A stretch of 64,000 nt of DNA from JAFMDF01 sp965277445 (GTDB taxonomy: Bacteria > Bacteroidota > Bacteroidia > Chitinophagales > Saprospiraceae): contig CBDICY010000013.1 in NCBI GenBank assembly GCA_965277445.1, forward strand, positions 1,178,001-1,242,000, read 5' to 3'. Position 1 is the first letter of the stretch; each line of letters begins with the position of its first letter. The translations under genes were made by a program, and so were the position numbers. The notes below the pieces were generated by a model. The model was not told the origin of the DNA. It ran no database searches and worked only from the letters and a program-made list of their open reading frames with translations. This document shows positions 1 through 9,229 of this stretch, one piece after another.

Positions 1-1881
1 ATTGACGCCAAGGTTCATAAAATTTTATTGGCTAAAAAATGGTTAGGCTTAGATCAACTATCGTTCAACCGAACAGTAAGTGCTGATCCTGTAGTAATGT
101 CGCATATAGAAAAAGCGTATACTAGAGCATTATTTGAGGAATCTATTATTTTAGCCAATAACCCAGATAGCTTACTGCCTTTTGGAGAAACTTACTTGAA
201 GCATTATCAAGTGGTGAACGTCGGAGCGAAAAAGTTATATACCTTCCAAAACCACTTTTTTAATTATGCCCATGCTAGTAATCATTTATACCGTCCAAAA
301 GTAGATGGAAAAATTAATGCCTTAGCCCTTAATCCAATTCGAAATGGAGCTTTAGTGATTACTTTAGATCATATTAACTTATCCTTACCATTACACGAAG
401 AATTTATTGCTTCGATTAAAACGCTAAGTGAAACTAGTAAAGTCGTCGTGGTGAATTATGGAAATCCGTTAAATTTTAGCTATTTAGATTCCACGATTAC
501 GGCTGTACAAATTTTTGAACGAAACAAGATTACCGAGGCCTTAGCACCTCAACTATTGTTTGGGGCTATTCGTGCGGAAGGTAAATTACCTATAGAGGTG
601 ACGGAATGGATGCCGAAAGGTAGTCAAATTAATACCCCAGTTACGCGTTTAAAATATACGATTCCAGAAGAGGTAGGTATTTCTTCCGAAAAGTTAACGG
701 GAATTGATGCTATTTTTGAAGCAGCGATCCGTCAAAAAGCCACCCCTGGTGGGCAAGTTCTAGTGGCTAAAGAGGGAAAGATTATCTATGCTAAGAATTT
801 TGGTCATCATACTTATGAGCAAAAACAAATAGTAGAAAAAACAGATTTATATGATATTGCTTCTATTACCAAGACTGCCGCTACTACGCTAGCAGCTATG
901 CAATTATACGAAGCAGAAAAAATACAATTAGACGAGCCAATTAGCAAGCAAATGGAGTTAGCTAAAACGGCAACTATAAAAAATATTCTACTAAAGGATT
1001 TATTTATTCATAAATCTGGATTGCAACGAAATATGCCTATTGCCACTTACCTGAATAATCGAGGATTTGCTAGTGGATGTACCCCGTATTTTTGTGATAT
1101 TCCTACTGATAGACATTCGTTAAAAGTAGCCGACAATTTTTATTTTAATCCTACTTATTTGGAAGATATTTACTTGGATGTCAGTAATTTATCAAGAGAC
1201 TACAGGCATCGAAGATATTTGTATAGTGATGTAAATTTTTACTTGATTCATCAATTACTAGAAAACCAAATTGAAATGGGCTTAGATGACTATTTAAAGA
1301 CTAATTTTTATCAACCATTAGGTTTGAGGTTTTTGAGTTATAAGCCATTAGAACAGTTCTCTGCCGATGTAATTGTCCCTACGCAAGAGGATAGATTTTG
1401 GCGAAAAGGATTGGTCAGAGGATATGTACACGATGAGGCAGCAGCTATTTTAGGAGGTGTTGGCGGAAATGCGGGATTATTTGCTAATGCAGAGGATTTA
1501 GCAGTAATTTTTCAAATGCTGTTAAATGGTGGGACTTATGGCGGTCAACGATACTTAGAAGCGGCAACGATTGACCATTTTACGGCTTCTATTCATGGCA
1601 ATCATCGAGGACTGGGTTTTGATAAAGCTAGATATAATTATACCGCTTCGAAATCTGCCTCTAGAAATACCTTTGGGCATACTGGATTTTCTGGAACTTG
1701 TGTATGGGTAGATCCAGACGAAGAATTGATTTATATCTTTTTGTCTAATAGAATTTATCCAAGTCCAAAAAATGACCAGTTGAAAAAAATGCGAGTTCGG
1801 CAACGAATTCACCAGGTTATTTATGATGCGATGAAGCCGACTGAATCAACAGGAGGGCATATACAAATGGCGGGGGAGTAG
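1..1881 (+). CDS. GH3-like / serine beta-lactamase fusion hydrolase, 3' part only
   Basis: The reading frame is open to the left edge, so the N-terminus is outside the window. The first in-frame TTG (28) is not the real start. About 626 residues are visible. The first ~205 resemble the C-terminal part of a glycoside hydrolase family 3 protein (beta-N-acetylglucosaminidase type). The rest is a class C beta-lactamase/penicillin-binding-protein fold: SITK with the nucleophile Ser at 862-864 and Lys at 871-873, a YSDVN motif in the Y-x-N position near 1231, and HTG in place of KTG near 1678. Such GH3-serine hydrolase fusions are known in Bacteroidota and are thought to act on peptidoglycan fragments in the envelope; the substrate here is inferred. 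It converges on pyk across a perfect inverted repeat. Confidence 0.85.
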   Translation: MDAKVHKILLAKKWLGLDQLSFNRTVSADPVVMSHIEKAYTRALFEESIILANNPDSLLPFGETYLKHYQVVNVGAKKLYTFQNHFFNYAHASNHLYRPKVDGKINALALNPIRNGALVITLDHINLSLPLHEEFIASIKTLSETSKVVVVNYGNPLNFSYLDSTITAVQIFERNKITEALAPQLLFGAIRAEGKLPIEVTEWMPKGSQINTPVTRLKYTIPEEVGISSEKLTGIDAIFEAAIRQKATPGGQVLVAKEGKIIYAKNFGHHTYEQKQIVEKTDLYDIASITKTAATTLAAMQLYEAEKIQLDEPISKQMELAKTATIKNILLKDLFIHKSGLQRNMPIATYLNNRGFASGCTPYFCDIPTDRHSLKVADNFYFNPTYLEDIYLDVSNLSRDYRHRRYLYSDVNFYLIHQLLENQIEMGLDDYLKTNFYQPLGLRFLSYKPLEQFSADVIVPTQEDRFWRKGLVRGYVHDEAAAILGGVGGNAGLFANAEDLAVIFQMLLNGGTYGGQRYLEAATIDHFTASIHGNHRGLGFDKARYNYTASKSASRNTFGHTGFSGTCVWVDPDEELIYIFLSNRIYPSPKNDQLKKMRVRQRIHQVIYDAMKPTESTGGHIQMAGE

Positions 1882-1884
1882 TTG

Positions 1885-1927
1885 ATTGATTATTAGTTGA
1901 TTAATTATTAATCAACTAATAATCAAT
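1885..1927. terminator. 21-bp perfect inverted repeat between convergent genes
   Basis: Arms 1885-1905 and 1907-1927 are exact reverse complements separated by one base. They are entirely AT-rich apart from a few G/C pairs. The position, 4 bases after one stop codon and 6 bases before the end of the convergent pyk gene, suggests a bidirectional terminator or mRNA 3'-end stabiliser. Confidence 0.65.
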
Positions 1928-1933
1928 TATAAA

Positions 1934-3367
1934 TTAATCAACAATCGTAATTTTCATCATATTCGTTCGGTAGCGTTGTTTAATAGGCATGCTACCAAGG
2001 TTGACAACAGTATCTCCTTTTTCTACTTTTCCTTTTTCTTTTAAAATTTCTGCTACATCTACAATCGTTTCATCGGTCGTTGTAAATTTATCGTAGTAGA
2101 AGCATTTTACGCCCCATACAAGATTTAGCGTAGCCAACATGTAATCCTGGTCAGAAAAAATAAAAATCTCTGCGTTAGGTCTAAAGCTAGATACTTTAAA
2201 AGCGGTATAGCCAGAAGTCGTCATTCCTACAATGGCTTTCGCACCAATATCTTCTGAAAGCTTGGCTGCGTTTAAGCAAATCGCATCAGAAAAGAAAGTT
2301 CTAGATTTTTTGGCTGGTTTAGGGCGCTTTCCCGCAAAAGAAAAATGCTTTTCTGTTTCTGCAATAATTTTATTCATTGCTTCTACCACCAAGGTTGGGT
2401 GTTTTCCAACAGAAGTTTCTCCACTTAACATCACTGCATCTGCACCGTCTAATACAGCATTGGCGACATCTGTAATTTCCGCTCGGGTAGGAGAAGGGTT
2501 TTCAATCATACTATCCATCATTTGGGTAGCAACAATTACAGGTCTTGAACGTTGATTACATCTTTGCACGATGTCTTTCTGTAAGGTAGGAAGCCGTTCC
2601 ATCGGGACTTCAATTCCCAAATCACCACGGGCAACCATGATCGCATTAGATTCTCGAATAATTGCATCAATATTAGCAATGGCTTCTGGTTTCTCTATTT
2701 TAGCAATTGTTTTCGCAGGGTGTTTAGCCGCATTAATTTTCTTAGCCAATCGTTTCATATCCTTACCTGTTCGAACAAAAGAAAGGGCGATCCAATTAAC
2801 TGGCTGCGTTAAGATAAAAGCTAAATCTCTTTCATCTTTCTCCGTCATCGAAGGAAGGGAAATCTTAGTATTAGGTAAATTAACTCCTTTATTAGAGGAT
2901 AAGACACCACCGAAAAGCACTTTTAACTTAACGGTATCAATACCATTTGTTTCTACCACTTCAAATTCCAATTTTCCATCATCTACCAATACTTTTTCGC
3001 CGACCTTTACATCTTGAGCAAACTGCTGATAGCTCATGTAAATTTTTTCTTTAGTGCCAATACATTCTTCATTCACAAAAGTTAATACTTCTCCTGCTTT
3101 GATAGGGAGTTTATTATCTTTGATTTTTCCGACTCTTAATTTTGGCCCCTGTAAATCTGCTAACACGCCGATATACAGATTGTGTTTTTCATTAATGGTA
3201 CTAACATGTTGAATGACTTTTAAATGATCTTCATGTGTACCGTGTGAAAAATTTAATCGAAATATATTAACACCAGCTGCTGCTAAGCCGAGTAATTGTT
3301 CGTAAGAGTTACAGGCTGGACCTATAGTAGCAACAATTTTTGTATTTTGGTGATCGACAATTTTCAT
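1934..3367 (-). CDS. pyk: pyruvate kinase
   Basis: This enzyme converts phosphoenolpyruvate and ADP to pyruvate and ATP, the last step of glycolysis, in the cytosol. It has 477 residues, the normal bacterial length. Visible motifs are KIVATIGPAC at 10-19, RLNFSHG at 37-43, DLQGPKLR at 71-78, the signature IAKIEKPEAI with catalytic Lys223 and metal ligand Glu225, ARGDLGIEV at 246-254, and ATQMMDSM after it. The C-terminal domain is present and there is no phosphohistidine domain. The ATG at 3367 directly precedes the conserved N-terminus. A possible promoter lies about 95 bases upstream (3462-3469, minus strand). Confidence 0.97.
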   Translation of the reverse strand: MKIVDHQNTKIVATIGPACNSYEQLLGLAAAGVNIFRLNFSHGTHEDHLKVIQHVSTINEKHNLYIGVLADLQGPKLRVGKIKDNKLPIKAGEVLTFVNEECIGTKEKIYMSYQQFAQDVKVGEKVLVDDGKLEFEVVETNGIDTVKLKVLFGGVLSSNKGVNLPNTKISLPSMTEKDERDLAFILTQPVNWIALSFVRTGKDMKRLAKKINAAKHPAKTIAKIEKPEAIANIDAIIRESNAIMVARGDLGIEVPMERLPTLQKDIVQRCNQRSRPVIVATQMMDSMIENPSPTRAEITDVANAVLDGADAVMLSGETSVGKHPTLVVEAMNKIIAETEKHFSFAGKRPKPAKKSRTFFSDAICLNAAKLSEDIGAKAIVGMTTSGYTAFKVSSFRPNAEIFIFSDQDYMLATLNLVWGVKCFYYDKFTTTDETIVDVAEILKEKGKVEKGDTVVNLGSMPIKQRYRTNMMKITIVD

Positions 3368-3886
3368 ATGCGGAAGTTTTTTTGTAGCTCAGTAGTCTAT
3401 AAACTAGTGGGTAAATGACAATAAAAAAAAGAGTAAGTGTAAAAAGTACAATAATTAAGCGCAAATGTAATTCTTCTAGACCATAATAAAAGTGAAAACA
3501 CAAATTATTTTGGAAAAGGTCAAATTATTTTGACTTTCTAAAGAAGAAAATCACTACGAATCTATTTTTGTAGAACTAAATTTTTAAAAAAGTTAAAAAA
3601 AGGGAAATCCAAATAAAATTAGCTAGAAGTTTTAAAATTATGTTAAAATAAGTGACATAGCCCTATCTAAACAGTCAATAATTAGGATTAACGTCCGAAA
3701 TAGTAATAAATTTAAATTTTTGGATAAAAAAGGTCAGTTTTACATTAGTGTTTATTTTAAATGTATTTTTACCTGTCTATCAAGTATTTAAATATTTATG
3801 CGTAAAAAAAATGACATAATCTTTTGGTTATCAAATTACTTATGGTTTATTTTGCAGCGCATTTAATTAATCTAAAGCATATTAAT
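3368..3886. other. divergent intergenic region pyk/acpP
   Basis: This is a very AT-rich spacer. Apart from the pyk promoter candidate no coding sequence or strong hairpin is visible. The acpP promoter must be here but no clear TAnnTTTG element was found on the plus strand. Confidence 0.4.
3462..3492 (-). promoter_or_regulatory. candidate Bacteroidota-type promoter for pyk
   Basis: On the minus strand the sequence reads TACATTTG (3462-3469), an exact match to the TAnnTTTG -7 element. A T-rich block (CTTTTAT) lies about 19 bases upstream, where the -33 TTTG is expected. It would give a leader of roughly 90 bases. Confidence 0.4.
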
Positions 3887-4126
3887 ATGGCAAACGTTGC
3901 AGAAAAAGTAGCAAAAATTATTATCGACAAACTAGGAGTTGAGGAAGCGGAGGTTACTCCAGAAGCAAGCTTCACGAATGATTTAGGAGCTGATTCATTA
4001 GATACAGTAGAATTGATTATGGAATTCGAAAAAGAATTCGAGATCAGTATTCCTGATGATGAAGCGGAAGGAATAGCTACAGTTGGTGACGCAGTTTCTT
4101 ATGTAGAAAAAGCGTTGGAAGCCTAG
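3887..4126 (+). CDS. acpP: acyl carrier protein
   Basis: A 79-residue acidic carrier protein that holds growing acyl chains in type II fatty acid synthesis. The DSL motif in LGADSLDTVE places the phosphopantetheine attachment at Ser37. The reading frame extends upstream to 3824, but the ATG at 3887 (MANVAEKV) fits the family start and usual length; the upstream 21 residues are not ACP-like. fabF follows 418 bases downstream in the same direction, the usual acpP-fabF-rnc order in Bacteroidota. Confidence 0.97.
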   Translation: MANVAEKVAKIIIDKLGVEEAEVTPEASFTNDLGADSLDTVELIMEFEKEFEISIPDDEAEGIATVGDAVSYVEKALEA

Positions 4127-4544
4127 TAAAGATTGCTAAAACAGCAAAAGACATCTTTAAAATTAGAGTGATTGAACATTAACCAGCTATTATCGGTTTC
4201 ATACCAAAGTAGCAGAAATCATCATTTGACAATTGCTCTTCTATAGAACCGTAAAATATTTACTTTTGTGGATATTTTGCGGTTTTATAACTTTAGGAAA
4301 GACTATCTAATTGCAATAAGCAGTATATAGTTAATGGTATACAATTGTTTGATTTTTTTGATAACCATTCATATGGACTATGATGTAAGTTGTCAATTAT
4401 TTATAAAATTAACCACCAAACAAAAGTATCTATGACGTGGTCTCTTTCTAAAAAGAGAGATGTTTACCTAAGTACTGCAGTTGGTTAGTTTGATAACTGA
4501 AATTAATTTTCCTTAATTCTCGTCCCAAAAAAATATTAATTCTT
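4127..4544 (+). other. acpP-fabF spacer
   Basis: 418 bases without an open frame of note. A TACTTTTG box occurs near 4260 but lacks a -33 element at the right distance. The gap is long for genes that are usually co-transcribed, so fabF may have its own promoter here. Confidence 0.3.
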
Positions 4545-5786
4545 ATGAAAAGAGTTGTCGTAACTGGTTTAGGTGCATTGACGCCTATTGGCAATAATTT
4601 AAAAGAATTTACAGAAGGTTTGCAAAATGGTGTAAGTGGCGCTAACGAGATTACTCGTTTTGATGCGACTAAATTTAAAACCCAATTTGCTTGCGAAGTC
4701 AAAAATTTTGACGTTTCCACTTTAATCCACCGTAGAGAATCACGGAGAATGGATTTGTTTACTCAATTCGGGATTTTTGTGGCAGAAGAGGCAATTCTAG
4801 ATAGTGGATTAGATTTAGATACGCTTGATATGGATAGTATTGGTGTGATTTTTAGTTCTGGGATTGGTGGTTTGAATGTATTGGAAGAGAATGTAACCGT
4901 TCAAGCTATAGGAGATGGTACACCAAGGTATAATCCATTTATGATCCCAAAAATGATTCCTGATATTGCAGCAGGATTGATTTCTATTAGATATGGATTT
5001 AGAGGGCCCAACTACGCAACGGTTTCTGCTTGCGCTTCGTCTACCCATTCGATTATTTCTGCTTTTGATACGATTAGATTGGGAAGAGCCAAAATAATAG
5101 TTGCTGGTGGATCAGAAGCCGTCACTTCTCAAACTGGAATAGGAGGTTTTAATGCGATGAAAGCATTATCCCTAAGAAATGATGATTATAAAACGGCTTC
5201 TCGCCCGTTTGACAGAGATAGAGATGGATTTGTATTAGGAGAAGGAGCAGCTTGTCTAATTTTAGAAGAATATGAACATGCTGTAAAAAGGGGCGCAAAG
5301 ATATACGCCGAAGTTGCTGGAGGAGGTATGACGGCAGATGCCTATCACATGACGGCACCACATCCTGATGGATTGGGCGCAAAAAATGTCATGAAATTAG
5401 CATTAGCTGAAGCTAAAATGAACCCTGAGGATATTAACTACGTAAACGTCCATGGAACTTCTACGCCGTTAGGAGACAAAGCGGAGTCTTTGGCGATTAA
5501 AGAAGTTTTTGGGGATCACGCCTATAATCTAAACATTAGCTCTACGAAATCTATGACAGGACATTTGCTAGGTGCTGCCGGTGCCGTTGAAGGCGTAGCT
5601 GGAATTCTTGCCATAAAAGAGGGATTCATTCCTCCCACCATTAATCATTTTACCGACGATCCTGAGATTGATAATAGACTTGATTTTACCTTCAACCAAG
5701 CACAGAAAAAAACTGTAAATGCTATGTTAAGTAATACGTTTGGTTTTGGAGGACATAATGCTTCTGTAATTTTTAAGAAAGTCTAA
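4545..5786 (+). CDS. fabF: 3-oxoacyl-[acyl-carrier-protein] synthase II
   Basis: This is the condensing enzyme of fatty acid elongation: malonyl-ACP plus acyl-ACP gives 3-oxoacyl-ACP. It has 413 residues, full length for KAS II. The catalytic triad is complete: Cys163 in SACASS, His303 in NVHGTSTPLGD and His340 in SMTGHLLGAAG, with the conserved Lys335 just before. The C-terminal NTFGFGGHNAS signature is also present. It lies between acpP and rnc on the same strand, which supports the fabF rather than fabB assignment. Confidence 0.97.
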   Translation: MKRVVVTGLGALTPIGNNLKEFTEGLQNGVSGANEITRFDATKFKTQFACEVKNFDVSTLIHRRESRRMDLFTQFGIFVAEEAILDSGLDLDTLDMDSIGVIFSSGIGGLNVLEENVTVQAIGDGTPRYNPFMIPKMIPDIAAGLISIRYGFRGPNYATVSACASSTHSIISAFDTIRLGRAKIIVAGGSEAVTSQTGIGGFNAMKALSLRNDDYKTASRPFDRDRDGFVLGEGAACLILEEYEHAVKRGAKIYAEVAGGGMTADAYHMTAPHPDGLGAKNVMKLALAEAKMNPEDINYVNVHGTSTPLGDKAESLAIKEVFGDHAYNLNISSTKSMTGHLLGAAGAVEGVAGILAIKEGFIPPTINHFTDDPEIDNRLDFTFNQAQKKTVNAMLSNTFGFGGHNASVIFKKV

Positions 5787-5915
5787 GGATTTTTTTATAA
5801 ATTGCAGCAGAATTCTATTGTTTTTTTGCTAAAAAAGTGCAAATCCTATATTTAATAGGAATTTTTAGGCTTAAATAATAGAAAATTTAAGGATGAAGTA
5901 ATTATTTTTTTCTTT

Positions 5916-5963
5916 CTTAAACCATCAACTAAAGAGAATTTAGTTTTTGTAGGATGGTTTAAG
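5916..5963. repeat. nested inverted repeat downstream of fabF
   Basis: Outer arms 5916-5926 and 5953-5963 (CTTAAACCATC and its complement) are perfect. Inner arms 5927-5933 and 5939-5945 are perfect with a 5-base loop. The 7 unpaired bases at 5946-5952 are T-rich. It could terminate or process fabF mRNA. Confidence 0.55.
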
Positions 5964-6036
5964 TATTTGAAAAGCCTTTTTCTATAATTATAATTAATTT
6001 TTTTGAAAAAAAGTTTCTTATGTTCCTAGATTTGAC

Positions 6037-6072
6037 ACTTTGCAGTGGAGCCGCATTCACTGCAAAGTGTAT
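6037..6072. repeat. 13-bp perfect stem with 10-base loop
   Basis: ACACTTTGCAGTG (6037-6049) pairs exactly with 6060-6072. Downstream bases are ATAAAGTC followed by a short T run (TTTTTG), so a weak terminator is possible. An RNA gene boundary is the alternative. Confidence 0.55.
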
Positions 6073-6669
6073 AAAGTCTTTTTGAATACTTAAGCCAGAT
6101 TTTACTAATCAATCTGCCTACTTCCCCTGATTAAGCTCTTCACTTTTTGGTTCACGAGGAAAAACATTTTCCACTTTACGTAAGTCTTCTTAGAATCAGT
6201 TGTTCTATGAACCTTTTCCTGTAAAATTATTTTTTGAGAAACGATTAACAACTAATACGTCAAATCATGCTGTGATTAGACGTAGATTTTGTTGTCGAGT
6301 ACCTTCTTTTATCTAAATTTGCTAGATAGAAGGGGAAAAAACAACTTACTGTATTGGTACTATTTATAAGTAGCAATTATTAGCTAGCTAAGTAGTCAAA
6401 GTAGGAAATAAAGGTGGTTACCTTTACTCTTCCAATTAAGTATCAAATTTAAAACCCCTATCATTTTACCAATTTTTGGTAAAAAAGGAAGCTTATCAAA
6501 AAGATGAGCGGGGATAAATTTGCTAGTTAAACTGAGGACTATTTTAATTGTGTAGTGACGAATTGTTTTTTATAGAAATACGAATACAGCCTATTTGTCT
6601 AATTTTATCTGATGCTTCGGTATAAGCCGCATCATTTAAAGTCATTTCTTTATTAAAACATTATTTAGT

Positions 6670-7416
6670 GTGAGCTTAATTAAGCAGATTTACAATTATT
6701 ATTTTTCCAAAGACAAAGAATTTACACATAGGCTGAGAGGTATTACGGGGTTTATTCCTTCTAATATTGGATTGTACAAATTGGCCTTTTTCCACAAGTC
6801 AACTTCTTCCCAAAAAAGTGGGTATGCTATCCAGAACAATGAACGACTAGAATATCTAGGAGATGCTGTTTTAGGGACGATTGTTGCAGAGTATTTATTT
6901 AAAAAATATCCGAATAGCAATGAAGGTTTCTTAACCAAGATGCGTTCAAAAATTGTCAAAAGAAAATCCTTAAATCAGATTGGCGATAAAATGGGCTTAG
7001 ATGTACTTTTATCAGAGTATAATAATACTCGATTAAGTCGCTCTATGTTAGGGAATGCCGTAGAAGCATTAGTGGGAGCTATTTATGTAGAAAAAGGATA
7101 CAATAGCACAAAAAAATACGTAATTAATAATATCCTTCGACGATACTTAGACATACATGAATTAGAAGTGACCGACGATAATTTTAAGAGCCAATTACTG
7201 GAATGGTCTCAAAAGAATGGTCATACTGTAGCCTATAAAGTATTGGCTCGATATAAATTTGAAAAAAGAGATCGTTTTAAAGTAGCTGTTCTAGTAGATG
7301 GAGAAAAAGTCGGAACGGCAGATGATTTTAATAAAAAGAGTGCCGAACAGATTGCTTCTGAACGTGCTTTGTCTCAGTTAGGCATTAAAAGTAACATACC
7401 AGCAGCAGTTGCTTAA
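6670..7416 (+). CDS. rnc: ribonuclease III
   Basis: This double-strand-specific endoribonuclease processes rRNA and structured mRNAs. It has 248 residues and starts with GTG. The RNase III signature NERLEYLGDAVLG is at 57-69, with catalytic Glu61 and Asp65. In the second acidic patch the sequence is GNAVEALVGAIY, so Asn stands where E. coli has Asp114 while the essential Glu is kept. A double-stranded RNA-binding domain follows from about residue 163 (DNFKSQLLEWSQKNG) to 240. The position after acpP-fabF matches other Bacteroidota. Confidence 0.95.
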   Translation: MSLIKQIYNYYFSKDKEFTHRLRGITGFIPSNIGLYKLAFFHKSTSSQKSGYAIQNNERLEYLGDAVLGTIVAEYLFKKYPNSNEGFLTKMRSKIVKRKSLNQIGDKMGLDVLLSEYNNTRLSRSMLGNAVEALVGAIYVEKGYNSTKKYVINNILRRYLDIHELEVTDDNFKSQLLEWSQKNGHTVAYKVLARYKFEKRDRFKVAVLVDGEKVGTADDFNKKSAEQIASERALSQLGIKSNIPAAVA

Positions 7417-7746
7417 GACCTTCAACAGCTTAATTTTTAGATTCTTTGACAATTATTGCATCTTATAGGATGGTTGACTTTCAGGCAATCTGTTATCTAA
7501 TAAAAGTCAATATTTTAGGTTGACTGAAGGTCAACCATCCAATTCGATTTGGCAAAAATTGTCAAAGAATCATAATTTATACAAATAGTAGATTTTATTT
7601 TAAAAGTTTTAGTGCTTTCAAAACTCCAAGTTTCGGAAGCACTTCAATGTCTAAATTTTCGCCTCGTTTTTGAAGTTGAGGTTGAACATTTATTCTTTCT
7701 GTCAACGGATTAATTACAATCCTTTCCATCACCAATTTTCCTTTCC
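7417..7746 (+). other. rnc-SWIM spacer dominated by inverted repeats
   Basis: The 330-base gap holds the nested repeat at 7440-7571 and an imperfect hairpin at 7611-7643 (AGTGCTT and AAGCACT outer, AAACT and AGTTT inner). Nothing coding is visible. Confidence 0.5.
7440..7571. repeat. two nested long inverted repeats
   Basis: Outer arms 7440-7454 and 7557-7571 are a perfect 15-bp match (GATTCTTTGACAATT and complement). Inner arms 7468-7484 and 7524-7540 match at 16 of 17 positions. The whole region could fold into one 130-base cruciform or RNA hairpin after rnc. Confidence 0.7.
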
Positions 7747-9036
7747 TTGTCTTTAAAACTTGCACCAGATACCGCTACTGCTGATCGGGCTAAAAAATTA
7801 GTTAGTACCAAATTTTGGCGAACCCTAGCTGGGAACTCAACGCTTATCTGGGGAGAGTGCAAGAGTAGTGGATTGACTTATTATAAGGTCGCTTTTCAAA
7901 AGACCAATCAAGCCTTTAAATGTAATTGTGCCAGCCGAAAATATCCTTGTAAACATGCTGTGGCACTTTCTGTGTTATTAACGGACCAACCTGATAATTT
8001 TGTGCTAACGGAAGACCAACCGAATTGGGTAACGAACTGGGTGGAGCAAGGTGCACCCGCAGGAAAGATTATCTCCTCCCAAGCAGCGCAAGAAAGAGCG
8101 GCACTTAGACAAAAGAATTTTTCTAAACGCTTGGATCAGATGGTGGCGGGGTTAGATGAATTGGAAAATTGGTTATTAGATACCCTACGTCAAGGCATTG
8201 CCGCCTTAGAACAACAACCCTATGCTTTTTGGAAAGAAATGGCTGCTCGGATGTACGATGCAAAACTAGGGGCTATTGGCAAGCGAATCATAGGAATTCC
8301 TGTGTTAATTGGAACGACAGATAATTGGCCAGAAAAAGTGCTGATAGAGTTGACCGCTTTTTATTTATTACTTCGTGGGCTTCGCAAAATGGAGGAATTA
8401 CCGTTGAATATCCAACAAGATTTATTAGCCGTAGCAGGAGTGGCGACTAGAAAAGAAGAATTGTTTCAATATGGGCAAATAGTGAAAGATACGTGGATGG
8501 TCTTGGGCATGACTGAAGGGGTCGAAGATAATTTAAATTATCGACGAACTTGGGTGCTTGGGCATGAAACCAAACGCTATGGGCTTATTTTAGACTATGC
8601 CTTTGGGAACAATCCCTATACGCATCATTATAAAAGAGGGACGGTCTTTGTTGGACATGTAGTTTTTTATCCTTCCAACGCCCCCCTTCGAATAGCCTTA
8701 AAAGATAAATTAGTATTAGATAGAAGTATTAAGCGTATTATTGGTTTTCCTACCTTTTCCAGCTTCCTACAATTTTATGCGCAAAATTTAGCGACCAATC
8801 CTTGGCAACTTTCGTTTCCTTGTTCCATTGAACAAGTAACCCCTATTTTAGAAAAAGAGGCGCTTTACCTATTAGACCAAGACCAAAAATTAATTCCTTT
8901 ATTTCAGGAGGAGCAATCAAAATGGAAAGTCTTAGCAGCTAGTGGCGGACATCCCATCAATGTTTTTGGTGAATGGTCAGGGGATCATTTATTATTATTA
9001 AGTTGTACCATCAATCAAGATTATATTGTATTATAA
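7747..9036 (+). CDS. SWIM zinc-finger domain protein
   Basis: A 429-residue protein with a SWIM zinc finger near residues 58-75 (CNC...CKH in CNCASRKYPCKH), a predicted DNA- or protein-binding metal site. The remainder is an uncharacterised SWIM-associated region with many Trp residues (WGEC, WVTNWVEQG). Function is unknown; SWIM proteins in Bacteroidota often sit next to MoxR/VWA or DUF5691 genes, but none is adjacent here. No ATG or GTG lies between the in-frame stop at 7711-7713 and the conserved N-terminus, so translation probably begins at TTG 7747. No signal peptide, so cytosolic. Confidence 0.8.
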   Translation: MSLKLAPDTATADRAKKLVSTKFWRTLAGNSTLIWGECKSSGLTYYKVAFQKTNQAFKCNCASRKYPCKHAVALSVLLTDQPDNFVLTEDQPNWVTNWVEQGAPAGKIISSQAAQERAALRQKNFSKRLDQMVAGLDELENWLLDTLRQGIAALEQQPYAFWKEMAARMYDAKLGAIGKRIIGIPVLIGTTDNWPEKVLIELTAFYLLLRGLRKMEELPLNIQQDLLAVAGVATRKEELFQYGQIVKDTWMVLGMTEGVEDNLNYRRTWVLGHETKRYGLILDYAFGNNPYTHHYKRGTVFVGHVVFYPSNAPLRIALKDKLVLDRSIKRIIGFPTFSSFLQFYAQNLATNPWQLSFPCSIEQVTPILEKEALYLLDQDQKLIPLFQEEQSKWKVLAASGGHPINVFGEWSGDHLLLLSCTINQDYIVL

Positions 9037-9229
9037 GAATTGGCATTGAAATTGCACGTTATTTGTTAACCTATATACAATAAAAACTACTGATCTTCTC
9101 CCTCCTTTTTCAATTAAATTTTTAATCACCTTCGTTCGATACTGCAAGAACTGTTAAGATGATTTCCCTCCAAATTTTCCTAAACAAACCCTCTCCTTTG
9201 CTAAAATCGACCAAAACACTCATCTAGTT

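Larger units (their letters stand above)
5787..6669 (+). other. long fabF-rnc intergenic region with two hairpins
   Basis: 883 bases with no convincing coding frame. It contains a nested inverted repeat at 5916-5963 (11-bp outer stem, 7-bp inner stem) and a perfect 13-bp stem at 6037-6072. The rest is AT-rich. The length is unusual because fabF and rnc are normally close. Confidence 0.5.

Noticed and set aside
3309..3503. 64-residue minus-strand frame overlapping the pyk start
   Set aside because: Overlaps the pyk leader and promoter candidate; shows no domain or coding signature.
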